From Pseudoalteromonas viridis (GTDB taxonomy: Bacteria > Pseudomonadota > Gammaproteobacteria > Enterobacterales > Alteromonadaceae), in contig NZ_CP072425.1 in NCBI RefSeq assembly GCF_017742995.1, positions 2,232,001 through 2,296,000 on the forward strand: DNA of 64,000 nt, read 5' to 3'. The translations under genes were made by a program, and so were the position numbers. Positions 1 to 9,204 of this stretch are shown one piece after another. The notes under the pieces were generated by a model. That model ran no database searches. It worked only from the letters and a program-made list of their open reading frames with translations, and had not been told where the DNA came from. Positions within the stretch are counted from its first letter, which is position 1. Every line of letters begins with the position of its first letter.

Positions 1-797
1 GCCTTGGTATACAGGTCGAACAGGTTTCTGGTACGCCGCAGGCAATCAAGCAAAATACGGATTCGGTTGAGTTGATTTACCCGGAGCAAAGTTATCAGGC
101 CGGTTTGCTCTTAGCAGCTGACGGCGGACGCTCGGTGGTACGCAAACTGGCTGGCATTGGGGTGACCGGTTGGCAATATCAGCAGCATTGTATGGGTGTG
201 CTGATCAAACTGGATGCGCCGCAGCAGGTAAAAACCTGGCAGCAGTTTAAGCCGTCCGGACCGATTGCCTTTTTGCCCATGCAATATCCGTATGCCAATC
301 TGATTTGGTATCACCATGGCAATGAGCTGGCGCAGATGAAGACGTTATCGAATGCACAGTTAAAGCAGGAGATACAAAATCACTTCTTCGATTTACCCGG
401 TGAGTTCGAGGTGTTACAAAGCGCGGTATTTCCGCTGGCCAGACAACATGCCAATCAATACCATCAGGGGCGTGTCGTCCTGATTGGCGACTCAGCACAT
501 ACCATTAACCCGCTGGCAGGGCAGGGCGTTAATTTAGGGTTCAAAGATGTGGCTGCGCTGGCAAACGCACTGGAAGGCGCTGAGGACATTGGTAACGCCG
601 CCTTGCTGCGCCGCTATGAGCAGAGCCGTCGCAACGATAATCTGATGATGATGAGCATGATGGACGCCTGCTACTTTGGCTTCTCTAACGAAATTGCACC
701 GTTAAAGCATTTACGCAACCTGGTGTTAAAAGTGGCTAATCATGCCGGTCCAATTAAACGTGAAGTATTGAAACATGCAATGGGTGGCGTCGTTTAG
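1..797 (+). CDS. ubiF: FAD-dependent ubiquinone-biosynthesis hydroxylase, UbiF-like (3' part)
   Basis: The reading frame is open from base 3 of the window, so the gene begins upstream; 264 residues up to a TAG stop are visible. The family (UbiH/UbiF/VisC flavin monooxygenases) hydroxylates the aromatic ring of ubiquinone precursors and is associated with the inner membrane. Two FAD-binding signatures are visible: an ADGGRS motif near visible residue 40 and the VVLIGDSAHTINPLAGQG motif, in which the GD contacts the ribityl chain. The C-terminal tail (MDACYFGFSNEIAPLKHLRN, then VLKHAMGG) resembles E. coli UbiF from memory more than UbiH, hence the symbol. The N-terminal Rossmann GxGxxG is outside the window. 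A generic UbiH/VisC paralogue remains possible. Confidence 0.8.
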   Translation, partial: LGIQVEQVSGTPQAIKQNTDSVELIYPEQSYQAGLLLAADGGRSVVRKLAGIGVTGWQYQQHCMGVLIKLDAPQQVKTWQQFKPSGPIAFLPMQYPYANLIWYHHGNELAQMKTLSNAQLKQEIQNHFFDLPGEFEVLQSAVFPLARQHANQYHQGRVVLIGDSAHTINPLAGQGVNLGFKDVAALANALEGAEDIGNAALLRRYEQSRRNDNLMMMSMMDACYFGFSNEIAPLKHLRNLVLKVANHAGPIKREVLKHAMGGVV

Positions 798-930
798 ACG
801 TCATTCATGACAGGAATAACAGATAGAAAAGCAGTGAAGCAAAATTAACTGAAAATTACGAAGACGATGGAAAAATAATTAAGATATGTCGGAAGAGTAA
901 TAAGAGAGTTGAATTTGTCTTTGAACTAAA

Positions 931-1015
931 TGGTGCGGAAGGAGAGACTTGAACTCTCACAACCGAAGTTACAGAAACCTGAATCCTGCGCGTCTACCAA
1001 TTCCGCCACTTCCGC
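931..1015 (-). tRNA. tRNA-Leu(CAG)
   Basis: An 85-nt class II tRNA with encoded CCA. The reverse complement begins GCGGAAGTGG and folds with acceptor GCGGAAG/CTTCCGC and a long variable arm. The anticodon loop TTCAGGT places CAG at 979-981. It is the last, promoter-distal intact gene of the Leu/Gln/Met array. Confidence 0.96.
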
Positions 1016-1043
1016 ATCGTATATTTAGTTTATCAATGAAAAA

Positions 1044-1095
1044 GAAACATGAATCCTGCGTCTCATTCGACAACAGTCAATTCTGCGACTTCCGC
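1044..1095 (-). pseudogene. Decayed tRNA-Leu(CAG) remnant
   Basis: The reverse complement keeps a near-intact 5' start (TGCGGAAGTCGCAGAATTG) and the anticodon loop region (GCAGGATTCATGTTTC). It has about 14 extra bases in the D-loop region and no 3' half (no T-arm, no CCA). It lies between the two intact tRNA-Leu(CAG) genes and would be transcribed as spacer. Confidence 0.8.
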
Positions 1096-1147
1096 ATCGT
1101 ATATTTAATTTTTAAAGAAGAAGAAAAGTTTCAAGATAAGAGTTAAA

Positions 1148-1232
1148 TGGTGCGGAAAGAGAGACTTGAACTCTCACAACCGAAGTTACAGAAACCTGAA
1201 TCCTGCGCGTCTACCAATTCCGCCACTTCCGC
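1148..1232 (-). tRNA. tRNA-Leu(CAG), second copy
   Basis: An 85-nt tRNA nearly identical to the 931-1015 copy, with the CAG anticodon at 1196-1198. One acceptor-stem base differs (plus strand GCGGAAAG instead of GCGGAAGG), turning a G-C pair into G-U, which still pairs. Confidence 0.95.
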
Positions 1233-1269
1233 ATCGTATATTTAACTGAATTTTCATCTCGTTAAGAGA

Positions 1270-1344
1270 TGGCTGGAGTACCAGGATTTGAACCTGGGAA
1301 TGGCGGGATCAAAACCCGCTGCCTTACCGCTTGGCGATACTCCA
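1270..1344 (-). tRNA. tRNA-Gln(TTG)
   Basis: A 75-nt tRNA with CCA. The reverse complement starts TGGAGTATCGCC; anticodon stem GCGGG/CCCGC closes the loop TTTTGAT, with TTG at 1310-1312. First of four identical-looking Gln genes in the array. Confidence 0.96.
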
Positions 1345-1372
1345 GCAATAATCCAAATCTAAATACTTTCTC

Positions 1373-1449
1373 AAGATTTGAAACTGGGGGATGGATGAAT
1401 GAGGGATCAAAACCTCTCTCTTCTGTCCTTACCGCTTGGCGATACTCCA
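1373..1449 (-). pseudogene. Decayed tRNA-Gln(TTG) copy
   Basis: The reverse complement keeps the exact tRNA-Gln 5' end through GGTAAGG and the loop GTTTTGATCC. It carries inserted and changed bases before the anticodon stem and a damaged T-arm (CCCAGTTTCAAATCTTG). The anticodon stem no longer pairs fully, so the gene is probably non-functional in translation. Confidence 0.8.
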
Positions 1450-1567
1450 GCAATAATTCAAATCTTGAATCCAGATAAACCTAAATCGATAATATCTTTC
1501 TTCTTAACGCTTGATACTACAGAAATAAAAAGCGTAATCAAGAGTTTTAGTTCTAACTTGAAGAACA

Positions 1568-1652
<85 letters not shown>

Positions 1653-1679
1653 ATCAAATTGTATATCTCAAAAAAGAGA

Positions 1680-1754
1680 TGGCTGGAGTACCAGGATTTG
1701 AACCTGGGAATGGCGGGATCAAAACCCGCTGCCTTACCGCTTGGCGATACTCCA
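1680..1754 (-). tRNA. tRNA-Gln(TTG)
   Basis: A 75-nt copy identical in sequence to the 1270-1344 gene, anticodon TTG at 1720-1722. Part of a repeated Leu-Gln unit of about 229 bp. Confidence 0.96.
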
Positions 1755-1796
1755 ACAAAGGTATTTAAAGTTGTTTCAGTTCAAACTTCAAGAACA

Positions 1797-1881
<85 letters not shown>

Positions 1882-1908
1882 ATCAAATTGTATCTCTCAA
1901 AAAAGAGA

Positions 1909-1983
1909 TGGCTGGAGTACCAGGATTTGAACCTGGGAATGGCGGGATCAAAACCCGCTGCCTTACCGCTTGGCGATACTCCA
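1909..1983 (-). tRNA. tRNA-Gln(TTG)
   Basis: A 75-nt copy, anticodon TTG at 1949-1951, second Gln of the duplicated Leu-Gln unit. Confidence 0.96.
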
Positions 1984-2025
1984 ACGAAGGTATTCAAAGT
2001 TGTTTCAGTTCAAACTTCAAGAACA

Positions 2026-2110
<85 letters not shown>

Positions 2111-2114
2111 AACG

Positions 2115-2191
2115 TGGTGGCTATGCCCTGATTTGAACAGGGGACCCCATCATTATGAGTGATGTGCTCTAACCAGCTGAGCTACATAGCC
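2115..2191 (-). tRNA. tRNA-Met(CAT), elongator type
   Basis: A 77-nt tRNA with CCA. Reverse complement GGCTATGTAGCTCAGCTGG; anticodon stem CATCA/TGATG with loop CTCATAA, CAT at 2155-2157. The standard G1-C72 pair and A-rich loop favour elongator Met over initiator; an Ile2 (modified CAU) identity looks less likely but cannot be excluded by eye. Confidence 0.92.
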
Positions 2192-2193
2192 AT

Positions 2194-2268
2194 TGGCTGG
2201 AGTACCAGGATTTGAACCTGGGAATGGCGGGATCAAAACCCGCTGCCTTACCGCTTGGCGATACTCCA
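2194..2268 (-). tRNA. tRNA-Gln(TTG)
   Basis: A 75-nt copy, anticodon TTG at 2234-2236, two bases from the tRNA-Met gene. Confidence 0.96.
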
Positions 2269-2307
2269 ACGAAACTAAATCTGTTTTAGTTCTGACTTAA
2301 AAGAACA

Positions 2308-2392
<85 letters not shown>

Positions 2393-2411
2393 ACATCTTT
2401 TGCTTCTGTAT

Positions 2412-2467
2412 TGAAACCTAAATCCAGCGTCTATTTCTAGACATCTGGCCAATTCCGCCACTTCCGC
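2412..2467 (-). pseudogene. Decayed tRNA-Leu(TAG) remnant
   Basis: The reverse complement keeps CGGAAGTGGCGGAATTGG, then about 15 extra bases in the D-loop region, then GACGCTGGATTTAGGTTTC (anticodon loop), and stops before the variable arm and T-arm. It has the same type of damage as the 1044-1095 remnant. Confidence 0.8.
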
Positions 2468-2506
2468 GTTTTGCTAGCTCGATGAGTTTTGGTAGTAATT
2501 AAAGCA

Positions 2507-2583
2507 TGGTGGCTATGCCCTGATTTGAACAGGGGACCCCATCATTATGAGTGATGTGCTCTAACCAGCTGAGCTACATAGCC
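2507..2583 (-). tRNA. tRNA-Met(CAT), elongator type
   Basis: A 77-nt copy identical to 2115-2191, anticodon CAT at 2547-2549. It is the first gene after the array promoter. Confidence 0.92.
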
Positions 2584-2620
2584 ATCTCTTTAATTTCTCA
2601 TCATCGCTGATGCGGGGCGT

Positions 2621-2649
2621 ATTATGCGTATATGCCCGTATGTCGTCAA
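2621..2649 (-). promoter_or_regulatory. Promoter of the Leu/Gln/Met tRNA array
   Basis: On the minus strand: -35 TTGACG (2644-2649), 17-bp spacer, -10 CATAAT (2621-2626), then ACGCCCCGC. The C-rich discriminator between -10 and start is typical of stable-RNA promoters under stringent control. Expected start is about 35 bp upstream of the first tRNA-Met. Confidence 0.88.
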
Positions 2650-2763
2650 CACCTTTTTTGCAAAAAAATACCTAACACAGTTTGTTTGCAGATAAATTAA
2701 GCGAAGCGGGCTGTTTTTAATGCAATTCAGCCAATAATTCCTCATACAGTGTAAGAGAAAGAC

Positions 2764-2790
2764 AAAAAAAGCGCCATCAGGCGCTTTTTG
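2764..2790 (-). terminator. Rho-independent terminator after ychF
   Basis: Stem GCGCC/GGCGC (extended by flanking A/T pairs) with loop ATCA and T-runs on both sides. It is oriented to end ychF transcripts on the minus strand and could act in both directions. Confidence 0.8.
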
Positions 2791-2828
2791 TCAGACCAAT
2801 AAACTTGGTCAATATTGAATGCAGTTAC

Positions 2829-3919
2829 TTAGACATTGAACAAGAAGTTCATCACATCGCCATCTTTAACGATGTAATCTTTACCTTCCTGGCGCATTTT
2901 ACCTGCGTCTTTCGCACCGCTTTCACCTTGGTATTCAATGTAGTCATTAAAACCAATGGTTTGTGCACGAATAAAGCCACGCTCAAAGTCGGTGTGGATC
3001 TTACCCGCTGCCTGTGGCGCAGTGGCACCAACCGGAATAGTCCATGCGCGCACTTCTTTAACACCTGCTGTGAAGTAGGTTTGTAGTTTCAATAGCTCGT
3101 AACCACCACGGATCACCAGGTTAAGCCCCGGCTCTTCCAGACCAAGGTCAGCCATGAATTCAAGCTTGTCTTCTTCTTCAAGTTCAGACAGTTCAGATTC
3201 AATTGCAGCACAGACCGGGATCACAACCGCTTCTTCTGCTGCGGCAATCTCACGTACCTGATCTAAGAATGGGTTATTTTCGAAACCATCTTCAGTTACG
3301 TTTGCGATGTACATGGTCGGCTTAATCGTTAAGAAGTTAAGCGGCTTAATCGCAGCTAGCTCTTCTTTTGTCAGCTCCAGTGAGCGCAGTGTTAACCCTT
3401 CATCCAGGTGTGCTTTGACCTTTTCCAGTACTTCGTTTTGGAATTTAGCGTCTTTATCGCCACCTTTGGCTTTTTTAGCATTACGTTGTGCTGCGCGGTC
3501 GGCCGCTTCCATATCTGCTAAAACCAGCTCAGTGTTGATAACATCAATATCATCTGCCGGGTTTACCTGGCCAGATACGTGGACGATGTTTTCATCTTCA
3601 AAGCAGCGAACAACATGACCAATGGCATCTGTTTCGCGAATGTTTGCTAAGAACTGGTTACCCAGACCTTCACCTTTAGAGGCGCCCTTTACCAGGCCTG
3701 CGATATCAACAAACTCCATCGTGGTTGCGATGGTTTTTTGTGGATTAACGATCGCAGCCAATTGGTCCAGACGCGGATCCGGAACGGCAACTACGCCGGT
3801 GTTTGGCTCGATAGTACAAAAGGGAAGTTAGCGGCTTCGATGCCCGCTTTGGTTAATGCATTGAATAGGGTTGACTTACCTACGTTAGGCAGGCCAACAA
3901 TGCCACATTTAAAACCCAT
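2829..3919 (-). pseudogene. ychF: Redox/ribosome-associated GTPase (ATPase) YchF, apparent single-base frameshift
   Basis: Read from ATG at 3919, the minus strand encodes [20 protein letters not shown], the P-loop start of YchF/Ola1, an Obg-family ATPase that binds ribosomes and takes part in stress responses. The frame breaks at about residue 33, where the family has [10 protein letters not shown]. Here the T-run is four bases (plus-strand A-run 3818-3821) and needs five. One added T restores 363 residues plus stop, exactly the E. coli length as remembered. The remaining 310 codons from 3761 to 2829 are intact, including the [15 protein letters not shown]3 region and the C-terminal TGS domain ending DVMNFLFNV. 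Because this gene is nearly universal and everything else is intact, a homopolymer sequencing error is the likeliest cause; a true recent mutation is possible. It lies downstream of rplY and pth. Confidence 0.9.
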
Positions 3920-3977
3920 AGTTTAAAACCTTTAGTTTGCCATCAATCACAGCTGTAACGGGACAGGAGAGTCGGTG

Positions 3978-4562
3978 TTACGGCTTAAAAGAATGTAGTC
4001 TATTTTGTGCTTTTAACACACCGTCTTTGGCCAGTATTTCCATACAACGCACGGCTTCATCTACCACTGCATCGATTTTTTCCTGATCTGCCTGAGGGGC
4101 TTTGCCCAGCACCCAACCTGTTACTTTGTCTCTGTGTCCAGGGTGGCCAATACCAATGCGCAGGCGCATAAACTCTTTGTTATTGCCCAGCTTGGCGATT
4201 ATGTCTTTGAGACCATTGTGCCCACCGTGACCGCCGCCTTTTTTGATTTTGGCGACACCAGGTTCCATATCCATCTCATCATGCGCAACCAGGATCTGCT
4301 CTGGCGGGATCTTATAGAAGTTTGCCAGGCTACCTACGGCTTTACCGCTTAGGTTCATAAAGGTGGTTGGGATCAGTAGCTTAAATTCCTGATTGTTCAG
4401 GATAAGCTTGCCACTAAGGCCATGGTGTTTTGAGTCAGGTTTGAGGGGGACGTTGTAGCGCTTGGCCAGTTCTTCGATAAACCAGGCACCGGCATTGTGA
4501 CGGGTGTTTGCGTATTCGGGGCCTGGATTAGCCAGGCCCACTAGCATTTGAATAGTATTCAA
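3978..4562 (-). CDS. pth: Peptidyl-tRNA hydrolase
   Basis: 194 residues, the normal length. Pth frees tRNA from peptidyl-tRNAs that dropped off the ribosome and is an essential cytosolic esterase. Family residues visible: N12 in GLANPGPEY, catalytic H22 in NTRHNAG, the NLSG segment, the acidic partner in VAHDEMD near residue 95, and GGHNGLKDI. It starts 19 bp after the rplY stop and ends 58 bp before ychF on the same strand, giving the usual rplY-pth-ychF order. The start MNTIQMLVG fits the usual length; a start at the second Met would remove only five residues. Confidence 0.97.
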   Translation of the reverse strand: MNTIQMLVGLANPGPEYANTRHNAGAWFIEELAKRYNVPLKPDSKHHGLSGKLILNNQEFKLLIPTTFMNLSGKAVGSLANFYKIPPEQILVAHDEMDMEPGVAKIKKGGGHGGHNGLKDIIAKLGNNKEFMRLRIGIGHPGHRDKVTGWVLGKAPQADQEKIDAVVDEAVRCMEILAKDGVLKAQNRLHSFKP

Positions 4563-4581
4563 GGTGCTAACACCTTAGAAA

Positions 4582-5190
4582 TTATTCAGCAGCTTCTTCA
4601 GCTGTTTCTTCAGCAGCGCCGCCTTTAGGTGCGTTTACAGTTACAACCGCTTGGTCGTGGTCTGCACCTTTAGCTAGCTCAACAGAAACTACACCAGCTG
4701 GAAGAGTGATGTCTGAAAGGTGTACAGTTGCGCCAACTTCGATAGCTGCTACGTCAACTTCTACGAACTCAGGAAGCTGAGCTGGCAGACACGTGATTTC
4801 GATTTCAGTTACGTGGTGAGCAACAGTGTTGCCGCCTTTAGTTGCTGCTTCTTCGTTCAGGAAGTGAACAGGCACTTTAGTGTGAAGCTTTTGAGAAGCG
4901 TCAACGCGTTGGAAGTCAAGGTGAGTTACCTTAGGCTTGTACGGGTGACGTTGGATGTCTTTCAGGATAGCTTCAACAGACTCACCACCGATGTTCAGAG
5001 TCAGGATGTGCGTGTAGAAACCTTCGTCTTCTTGCATCTGGATAACTTTGTTGTGGTCCAGAGTAAGCGAAACAGCGTCTTTGCCTGCACCGTAAAGGAT
5101 AGCAGGAACTTTATCAGCGCGACGTAGGCGGCGGCTCGCACCAGTACCCAGAGTTTCGCGTACTTCAGCGTTTAATACGTATTGTGACAT
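4582..5190 (-). CDS. rplY: 50S ribosomal protein L25 (Ctc-type, long form)
   Basis: 202 residues. L25 binds 5S rRNA. The N-terminal domain ([20 protein letters not shown], with the K/R-rich [15 protein letters not shown]) is the 5S-binding part, followed by the TL5/Ctc C-terminal beta domain ([23 protein letters not shown]) and an acidic Ala/Glu tail (EETAEEAAE). This is the two-domain form rather than the 94-residue E. coli form. ATG at 5190 is preferred: GGAGAC at plus-strand 5195-5200 sits correctly upstream. An in-frame TTG at 5202 would lie on top of this ribosome-binding site. First gene of rplY-pth-ychF. Confidence 0.96.
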   Translation of the reverse strand: MSQYVLNAEVRETLGTGASRRLRRADKVPAILYGAGKDAVSLTLDHNKVIQMQEDEGFYTHILTLNIGGESVEAILKDIQRHPYKPKVTHLDFQRVDASQKLHTKVPVHFLNEEAATKGGNTVAHHVTEIEITCLPAQLPEFVEVDVAAIEVGATVHLSDITLPAGVVSVELAKGADHDQAVVTVNAPKGGAAEETAEEAAE

Positions 5191-5344
5191 GAGTGTCTCC
5201 AATTATTTTAGTTAATACTTCGAAGGGCTCGCGACCAAGCACTTCGGTAAATCACTGTACTCGCCATGGTTGTATCCAAAGCAAGCCCAGTAAAAAGGCG
5301 CGCTAATATACCACTAACCAGCAGCCTTGCAAACCTTTGGATAT

Positions 5345-5372
5345 AAAAAAAGCACCCTAAGGTGCTTTTTCT
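5345..5372 (-). terminator. Rho-independent terminator after prs
   Basis: Stem AGCACC/GGTGCT with loop CTAA, extended by A/T pairs and followed on the minus strand by a seven-T run. It separates prs from rplY. Confidence 0.85.
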
Positions 5373-5389
5373 TTGCCAGTGAACACGGA

Positions 5390-6337
5390 TTAGTGTTCAA
5401 ACATCGCAGAGATAGACTCTTCGTTGCTGATGCGGCGAATGGTTTCAGCCAGCATATCGGCCAGCGTCAGTACTTTGATCTTATCAACAGACTTTAGCTC
5501 GTCCGATAGCGTAATTGAGTCAGTGACAATCACTTCGTCAATCACTGAATTGCGCAGGTTCTCTGCGGCATTACCAGACAGAACCGGGTGCGTTGCATAA
5601 GCAAATACGCGCTTAGCACCGTGCTCTTTCAATGCAGCAGCGGCTTTACACAGCGTACCACCGGTATCAATCATATCGTCGACGATGATACAGTCGCGGC
5701 CTTCCACATCACCAATGATGTGCATGACCTGAGAAACGTTAGCCTGTGGGCGACGTTTGTCGATGATAGCCAGGTCTTTGTCATCCAGCAGTTTGGCGAT
5801 TGCACGCGCACGTACGACACCACCAATATCTGGTGACACGACCACAACATCGTCAAAATCGCGCTCTTTCATGTCTTCAAGCAGCACCGGGCTACCAAAC
5901 ACATTGTCTACAGGCACATCGAAGAAGCCCTGGATCTGCTCAGCGTGCAGGTCTACCGTCAGAACGCGGTCAACCCCAACGCTCGATAAGAAGTCCGCAA
6001 CAACTTTTGCAGTGATTGGCACACGCGCAGAACGTACACGACGATCCTGACGGGCATAGCCGAAGTATGGAATAACGGCGGTAATACGACCTGCAGAAGC
6101 ACGACGTAAAGCATCCACCATCACAATGAGTTCCATCAGGTTGTCATTGGTTGGTGCACAAGTGGATTGGACGATGAATACATCAGAACCACGAACATTT
6201 TCATTGATTTGAACGCTGATCTCGCCGTCGCTAAAACGGCCTACAACGGCATCACCTAATTCGATAAACAAACGTTTTGCAACTTTTTGAGCTAGCTCAG
6301 GTGTTGCGTTACCAGCGAAGAGCTTCATGTCGGGCAC
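5390..6337 (-). CDS. prs: Ribose-phosphate pyrophosphokinase (PRPP synthetase)
   Basis: 315 residues, the family length. It makes PRPP from ribose-5-phosphate and ATP for nucleotide, His, Trp and NAD synthesis. Visible: [16 protein letters not shown] start, flexible-loop segment [20 protein letters not shown], the divalent-metal/ATP region [25 protein letters not shown], and the PRPP-binding loop [14 protein letters not shown] near residue 220. It lies 78 bp after ispE on the same strand, so lolB-ispE-prs is probably one transcript ending at the terminator at 5345-5372. Confidence 0.98.
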   Translation of the reverse strand: MPDMKLFAGNATPELAQKVAKRLFIELGDAVVGRFSDGEISVQINENVRGSDVFIVQSTCAPTNDNLMELIVMVDALRRASAGRITAVIPYFGYARQDRRVRSARVPITAKVVADFLSSVGVDRVLTVDLHAEQIQGFFDVPVDNVFGSPVLLEDMKERDFDDVVVVSPDIGGVVRARAIAKLLDDKDLAIIDKRRPQANVSQVMHIIGDVEGRDCIIVDDMIDTGGTLCKAAAALKEHGAKRVFAYATHPVLSGNAAENLRNSVIDEVIVTDSITLSDELKSVDKIKVLTLADMLAETIRRISNEESISAMFEH

Positions 6338-6415
6338 GGTAGGGTTCCTCAGGCACTGTAATATATATTTTGCAATGACGGCGTCTGTGACAGTGTCAAA
6401 ACAGGCTAACTTAAA

Positions 6416-7273
6416 CTATTTTACTTCATCTTTACGCCATGCAGCCAGTTGCCGGTGGGCAATTGACTCGCTTGCGCTTTGGGTAACAAAGCCAGTCCAG
6501 TGAGACGGGAGTTGTTCGAGTACACGCTGTGCCGCCTGTGCTGAATCAAATTCTGCAAAGCAGCATCCTCCGGTTCCCGTCATTCTGGACGGCGCATATT
6601 TTAGCAACCAGCTCAGGGTTTTTTCAACCTCGGGGTAGAGCTTTTTGACCAATGCCTGACAGTCGTTGTGTGTCTGATCAATGGTCCAGCCCTCAGATAA
6701 TTTCGGGGTATTTCGCGGCAACTCCGGGTGTGTGAATACTTCCACAGTACCAACATGGACATTCGGGAAGACCACCAGATAGTGTTTTGTCGCCAGAGTA
6801 TAGGGGCTCAGCTTCTCTCCAACCCCTTGCGCCAGCGCTGTTTTCCCACGTACAAAAACGGGGACATCCGCACCGAGTGATAATCCGATATCCGCTAGCT
6901 GGTCAAGTGACAAGTCACATTGCCACAATGTGTTTAAGGCAAGTAAGGTGGTTGCGGCGTCTGATGAACCGCCCCCCACGCCGCCTCCCATAGGCAGTTT
7001 TTTAACCAGCTGAACATGGGCACCGAATGGTGATTGTTTATAGGGCCTGAGCGCTTCGGCAGCACGGTAAATCAAATTCTCTTGCAGCGGAATGCCAGCG
7101 ACATCGCCCCCGATCTCCACTACATCCTGCTTGATAAGCGAGAAAGTCAGTTCATCGCCGTAGTCCAGCATAGTGAACAGGGTTTCCAGTTCATGGTAGC
7201 CATCCGCACGGCGGCCATTGATGTGCAAAAACAGGTTCAGTTTGGCCGGGGCCGTTAATGTCAGTGTCTTCAT
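6416..7273 (-). CDS. ispE: 4-diphosphocytidyl-2-C-methyl-D-erythritol kinase
   Basis: 285 residues, GHMP kinase family. It phosphorylates CDP-methylerythritol in the MEP pathway of isoprenoid synthesis. Visible: N-terminal APAKLNLFLHINGRRADGYH, the ATP-binding glycine loop LPMGGGVGGGSSDAATTLL near residues 90-110, and the C-terminal MTGTGGCCFAEF motif. Its start overlaps the end of lolB by four bases, indicating translational coupling in the conserved lolB-ispE-prs order. Confidence 0.97.
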   Translation of the reverse strand: MKTLTLTAPAKLNLFLHINGRRADGYHELETLFTMLDYGDELTFSLIKQDVVEIGGDVAGIPLQENLIYRAAEALRPYKQSPFGAHVQLVKKLPMGGGVGGGSSDAATTLLALNTLWQCDLSLDQLADIGLSLGADVPVFVRGKTALAQGVGEKLSPYTLATKHYLVVFPNVHVGTVEVFTHPELPRNTPKLSEGWTIDQTHNDCQALVKKLYPEVEKTLSWLLKYAPSRMTGTGGCCFAEFDSAQAAQRVLEQLPSHWTGFVTQSASESIAHRQLAAWRKDEVK

Positions 7274-7878
7274 AAGGTCTCAAAGTGCCAGTTGCTGATA
7301 CGGATCTTAATGGTGATGTCTTTGTGCGTCAGCGTTAGCCGGGTTGGCAGTGTCAGTCCGTTAACGCGTTGATAGGTTTGGTAAGCAACCTGCCAGCGCA
7401 GGCCTTGCTCGTCTTGCCAGGTGGCCTGAGTTAGTTGTTGTTTATCATTATACTGATTGCCAGGCGCCTCTATGTTACCGGTTAACCATTGAGGGGCTTG
7501 TGACACTGGCAGTTGCCAGCCGCTCAGGCGGTACACCAAATCGCTGCTGTCTTCGCTGGTGTAGGTGTTATCTTCGAGCGTCAGCACACTGTGCTGATCG
7601 AATTCTTGCAACTTGAGGACCTGAGTCCCGATAAAGGTATTGAGCGTCAGGGTTTGCTTTTGTTCACGATATTGCCAGTTAAAGTTGGCAGATTGACGCT
7701 CTTCGGGAGAGATAAATGCCAGCTTGCCTGTTGCCCGCCAGTTGTTATATTTTTCGGGACGATTTTGCTGTGCATGCTCGTCAGGGGGCGTAATACGCTG
7801 TGCACACCCGCCCAGAAACAATAAAAACATGAGCAAAATCAAATGAAACTGTTTCAAACTGAGTTCCTTACTTTCCAT
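7270..7878 (-). CDS. lolB: Outer-membrane lipoprotein insertion factor LolB
   Basis: About 195-202 residues. LolB receives lipoproteins from periplasmic LolA and inserts them into the outer membrane. A lipoprotein signal is clear: hydrophobic HLILLMFLLFLGG followed by the lipobox Cys (LGGC). The mature part keeps the LolB pattern (NWRATGKLAFISPEERQSA, LSGWQLPV, GLTLPTRLTL). The coordinates use ATG at 7878; a TTG at 7857 has a better upstream AAGGAA and would give a more typical short signal (MKQFHLIL...), so the true start may be 21 bases further in. Divergent from hemA, as in E. coli. Confidence 0.92.
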   Translation of the reverse strand: MESKELSLKQFHLILLMFLLFLGGCAQRITPPDEHAQQNRPEKYNNWRATGKLAFISPEERQSANFNWQYREQKQTLTLNTFIGTQVLKLQEFDQHSVLTLEDNTYTSEDSSDLVYRLSGWQLPVSQAPQWLTGNIEAPGNQYNDKQQLTQATWQDEQGLRWQVAYQTYQRVNGLTLPTRLTLTHKDITIKIRISNWHFETL

Positions 7879-7940
7879 ATTCGATTGATTTTTGGTAAAA
7901 TTAGCGGCTTTAAAGCAGGGCTTGAGCAATACTGGCAGTT

Positions 7941-9197
7941 ATGACCATCATCGCACTTGGGATCAATCACAAAACCGCGTCCGTCGAATTGAGGGAAAAA
8001 GTCGCTTTTTCTCCGCAACAGCTATCGGATGCGCTACAGCAGCTGTCTGAGTTACCGCAGTTTAATGAGTCCGTGATTGTTTCTACCTGCAATCGGACCG
8101 AAATCTATTGTAGCCTTGGGGACTCGAATTCCCAAGCGCTTCTGGGCTGGCTGGCTGAATTTCACCAGATAGAAGAGCAAGAGCTGGCCGAAAACGTCTA
8201 TGTGCACCACAATCAGGATGCCGTCAATCATCTGATGCGCGTGGCCTGTGGCCTGGACTCACTGGTGCTGGGCGAGCCGCAAATTTTGGGACAGATCAAG
8301 CAAGCTTACAACAGTGCCAAGGCACACAACGGCATTCAGCCGGTGTTTGAACGCTTGTTTCAAAAAACGTTTTCTGTGGCCAAGCAGGTGCGCACCGAGA
8401 CTGAAATTGGTGCCAGTGCCGTCTCTGTGGCGTATGCGGCCGTCAATCTGGCCAAACATATTTATGGTCAGCTGGAAAAAACCAATGTGCTATTAATCGG
8501 TGCGGGTGAAACCATAGAGCTGGTAGCCAAGCACCTGTCTCAGCATAACCCCAAGGCCATCACAGTCGCCAACCGTACTATTGAGCGGGCACAAACACTG
8601 GCCGACGAAATAAACGCCAGTGTCATTTCTTTGGCCCAGCTGCCTGAGCAATTACACCAGGCAGACATAGTGATCAGTTCCACCGCCAGTACTTTGCCAA
8701 TCATAGGTAAAGGGGTGGTTGAGCAGGCACTGAAAAAACGTAAACATAAGCCGATGCTGTTCGTGGACATTGCGGTGCCACGTGATATCGAAAGCCAGGT
8801 GAATGATTTAGATGCGGCCTATCTATATACAGTGGATGACCTGCAGGCGATCGTGAATGAAAACATGGCGTCGCGGGAACAGGCAGCACGCGAAGCCCAG
8901 CATATCATTGATGACAAAACCCACGAGTTTGCACAGTGGCAGCGTTCTTTGACCTCCGTGGATGTGATCCGTGACTATCGTGATTCGGCCCAGACGATTA
9001 AATTAGAGCTCGTGGAAAAGGCGTTAAATCAGCTACAATCGGGTAAGAATTCAGAAAAGGTCTTGTTAGAGCTGGCAAATAAGCTTACCAATCGACTCAC
9101 TCATGCACCGACCCGGGCCATTCAGGCGGCGGCAAAAGAGGGTGATATAGAGCGCATTGCAGTATTAAAACAAGCATTAGGTATTGAGCAGGAATAA
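7941..9197 (+). CDS. hemA: Glutamyl-tRNA reductase
   Basis: 418 residues. It reduces Glu-tRNA(Glu) to glutamate-1-semialdehyde, the first step of C5-pathway tetrapyrrole synthesis. The catalytic Cys is C50 in IVSTCNRTEIY; the substrate-recognition segment LDSLVLGEPQILGQIKQAY, an NADPH-binding fold starting NVLLIGAGETIELVAKHL, and the C-terminal dimerisation helices (LANKLTNRLTHAPTRAIQ) are in the expected order. It is 7 bp from prfA and begins a hemA-prfA-prmC operon. The substrate is tRNA-Glu, of which six gene copies lie at 42.6-43.6 kb, though that is not evidence of a direct link. Confidence 0.98.
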   Translation: MTIIALGINHKTASVELREKVAFSPQQLSDALQQLSELPQFNESVIVSTCNRTEIYCSLGDSNSQALLGWLAEFHQIEEQELAENVYVHHNQDAVNHLMRVACGLDSLVLGEPQILGQIKQAYNSAKAHNGIQPVFERLFQKTFSVAKQVRTETEIGASAVSVAYAAVNLAKHIYGQLEKTNVLLIGAGETIELVAKHLSQHNPKAITVANRTIERAQTLADEINASVISLAQLPEQLHQADIVISSTASTLPIIGKGVVEQALKKRKHKPMLFVDIAVPRDIESQVNDLDAAYLYTVDDLQAIVNENMASREQAAREAQHIIDDKTHEFAQWQRSLTSVDVIRDYRDSAQTIKLELVEKALNQLQSGKNSEKVLLELANKLTNRLTHAPTRAIQAAAKEGDIERIAVLKQALGIEQE

Positions 9198-9204
9198 AAG
9201 TTAA

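Noticed and set aside
2829..3761. A 310-codon gene starting inside ychF
   Set aside because: The upstream sequence encodes the conserved P-loop part of the same protein in another frame, so the short version is the product of the frameshift and not a separate start.
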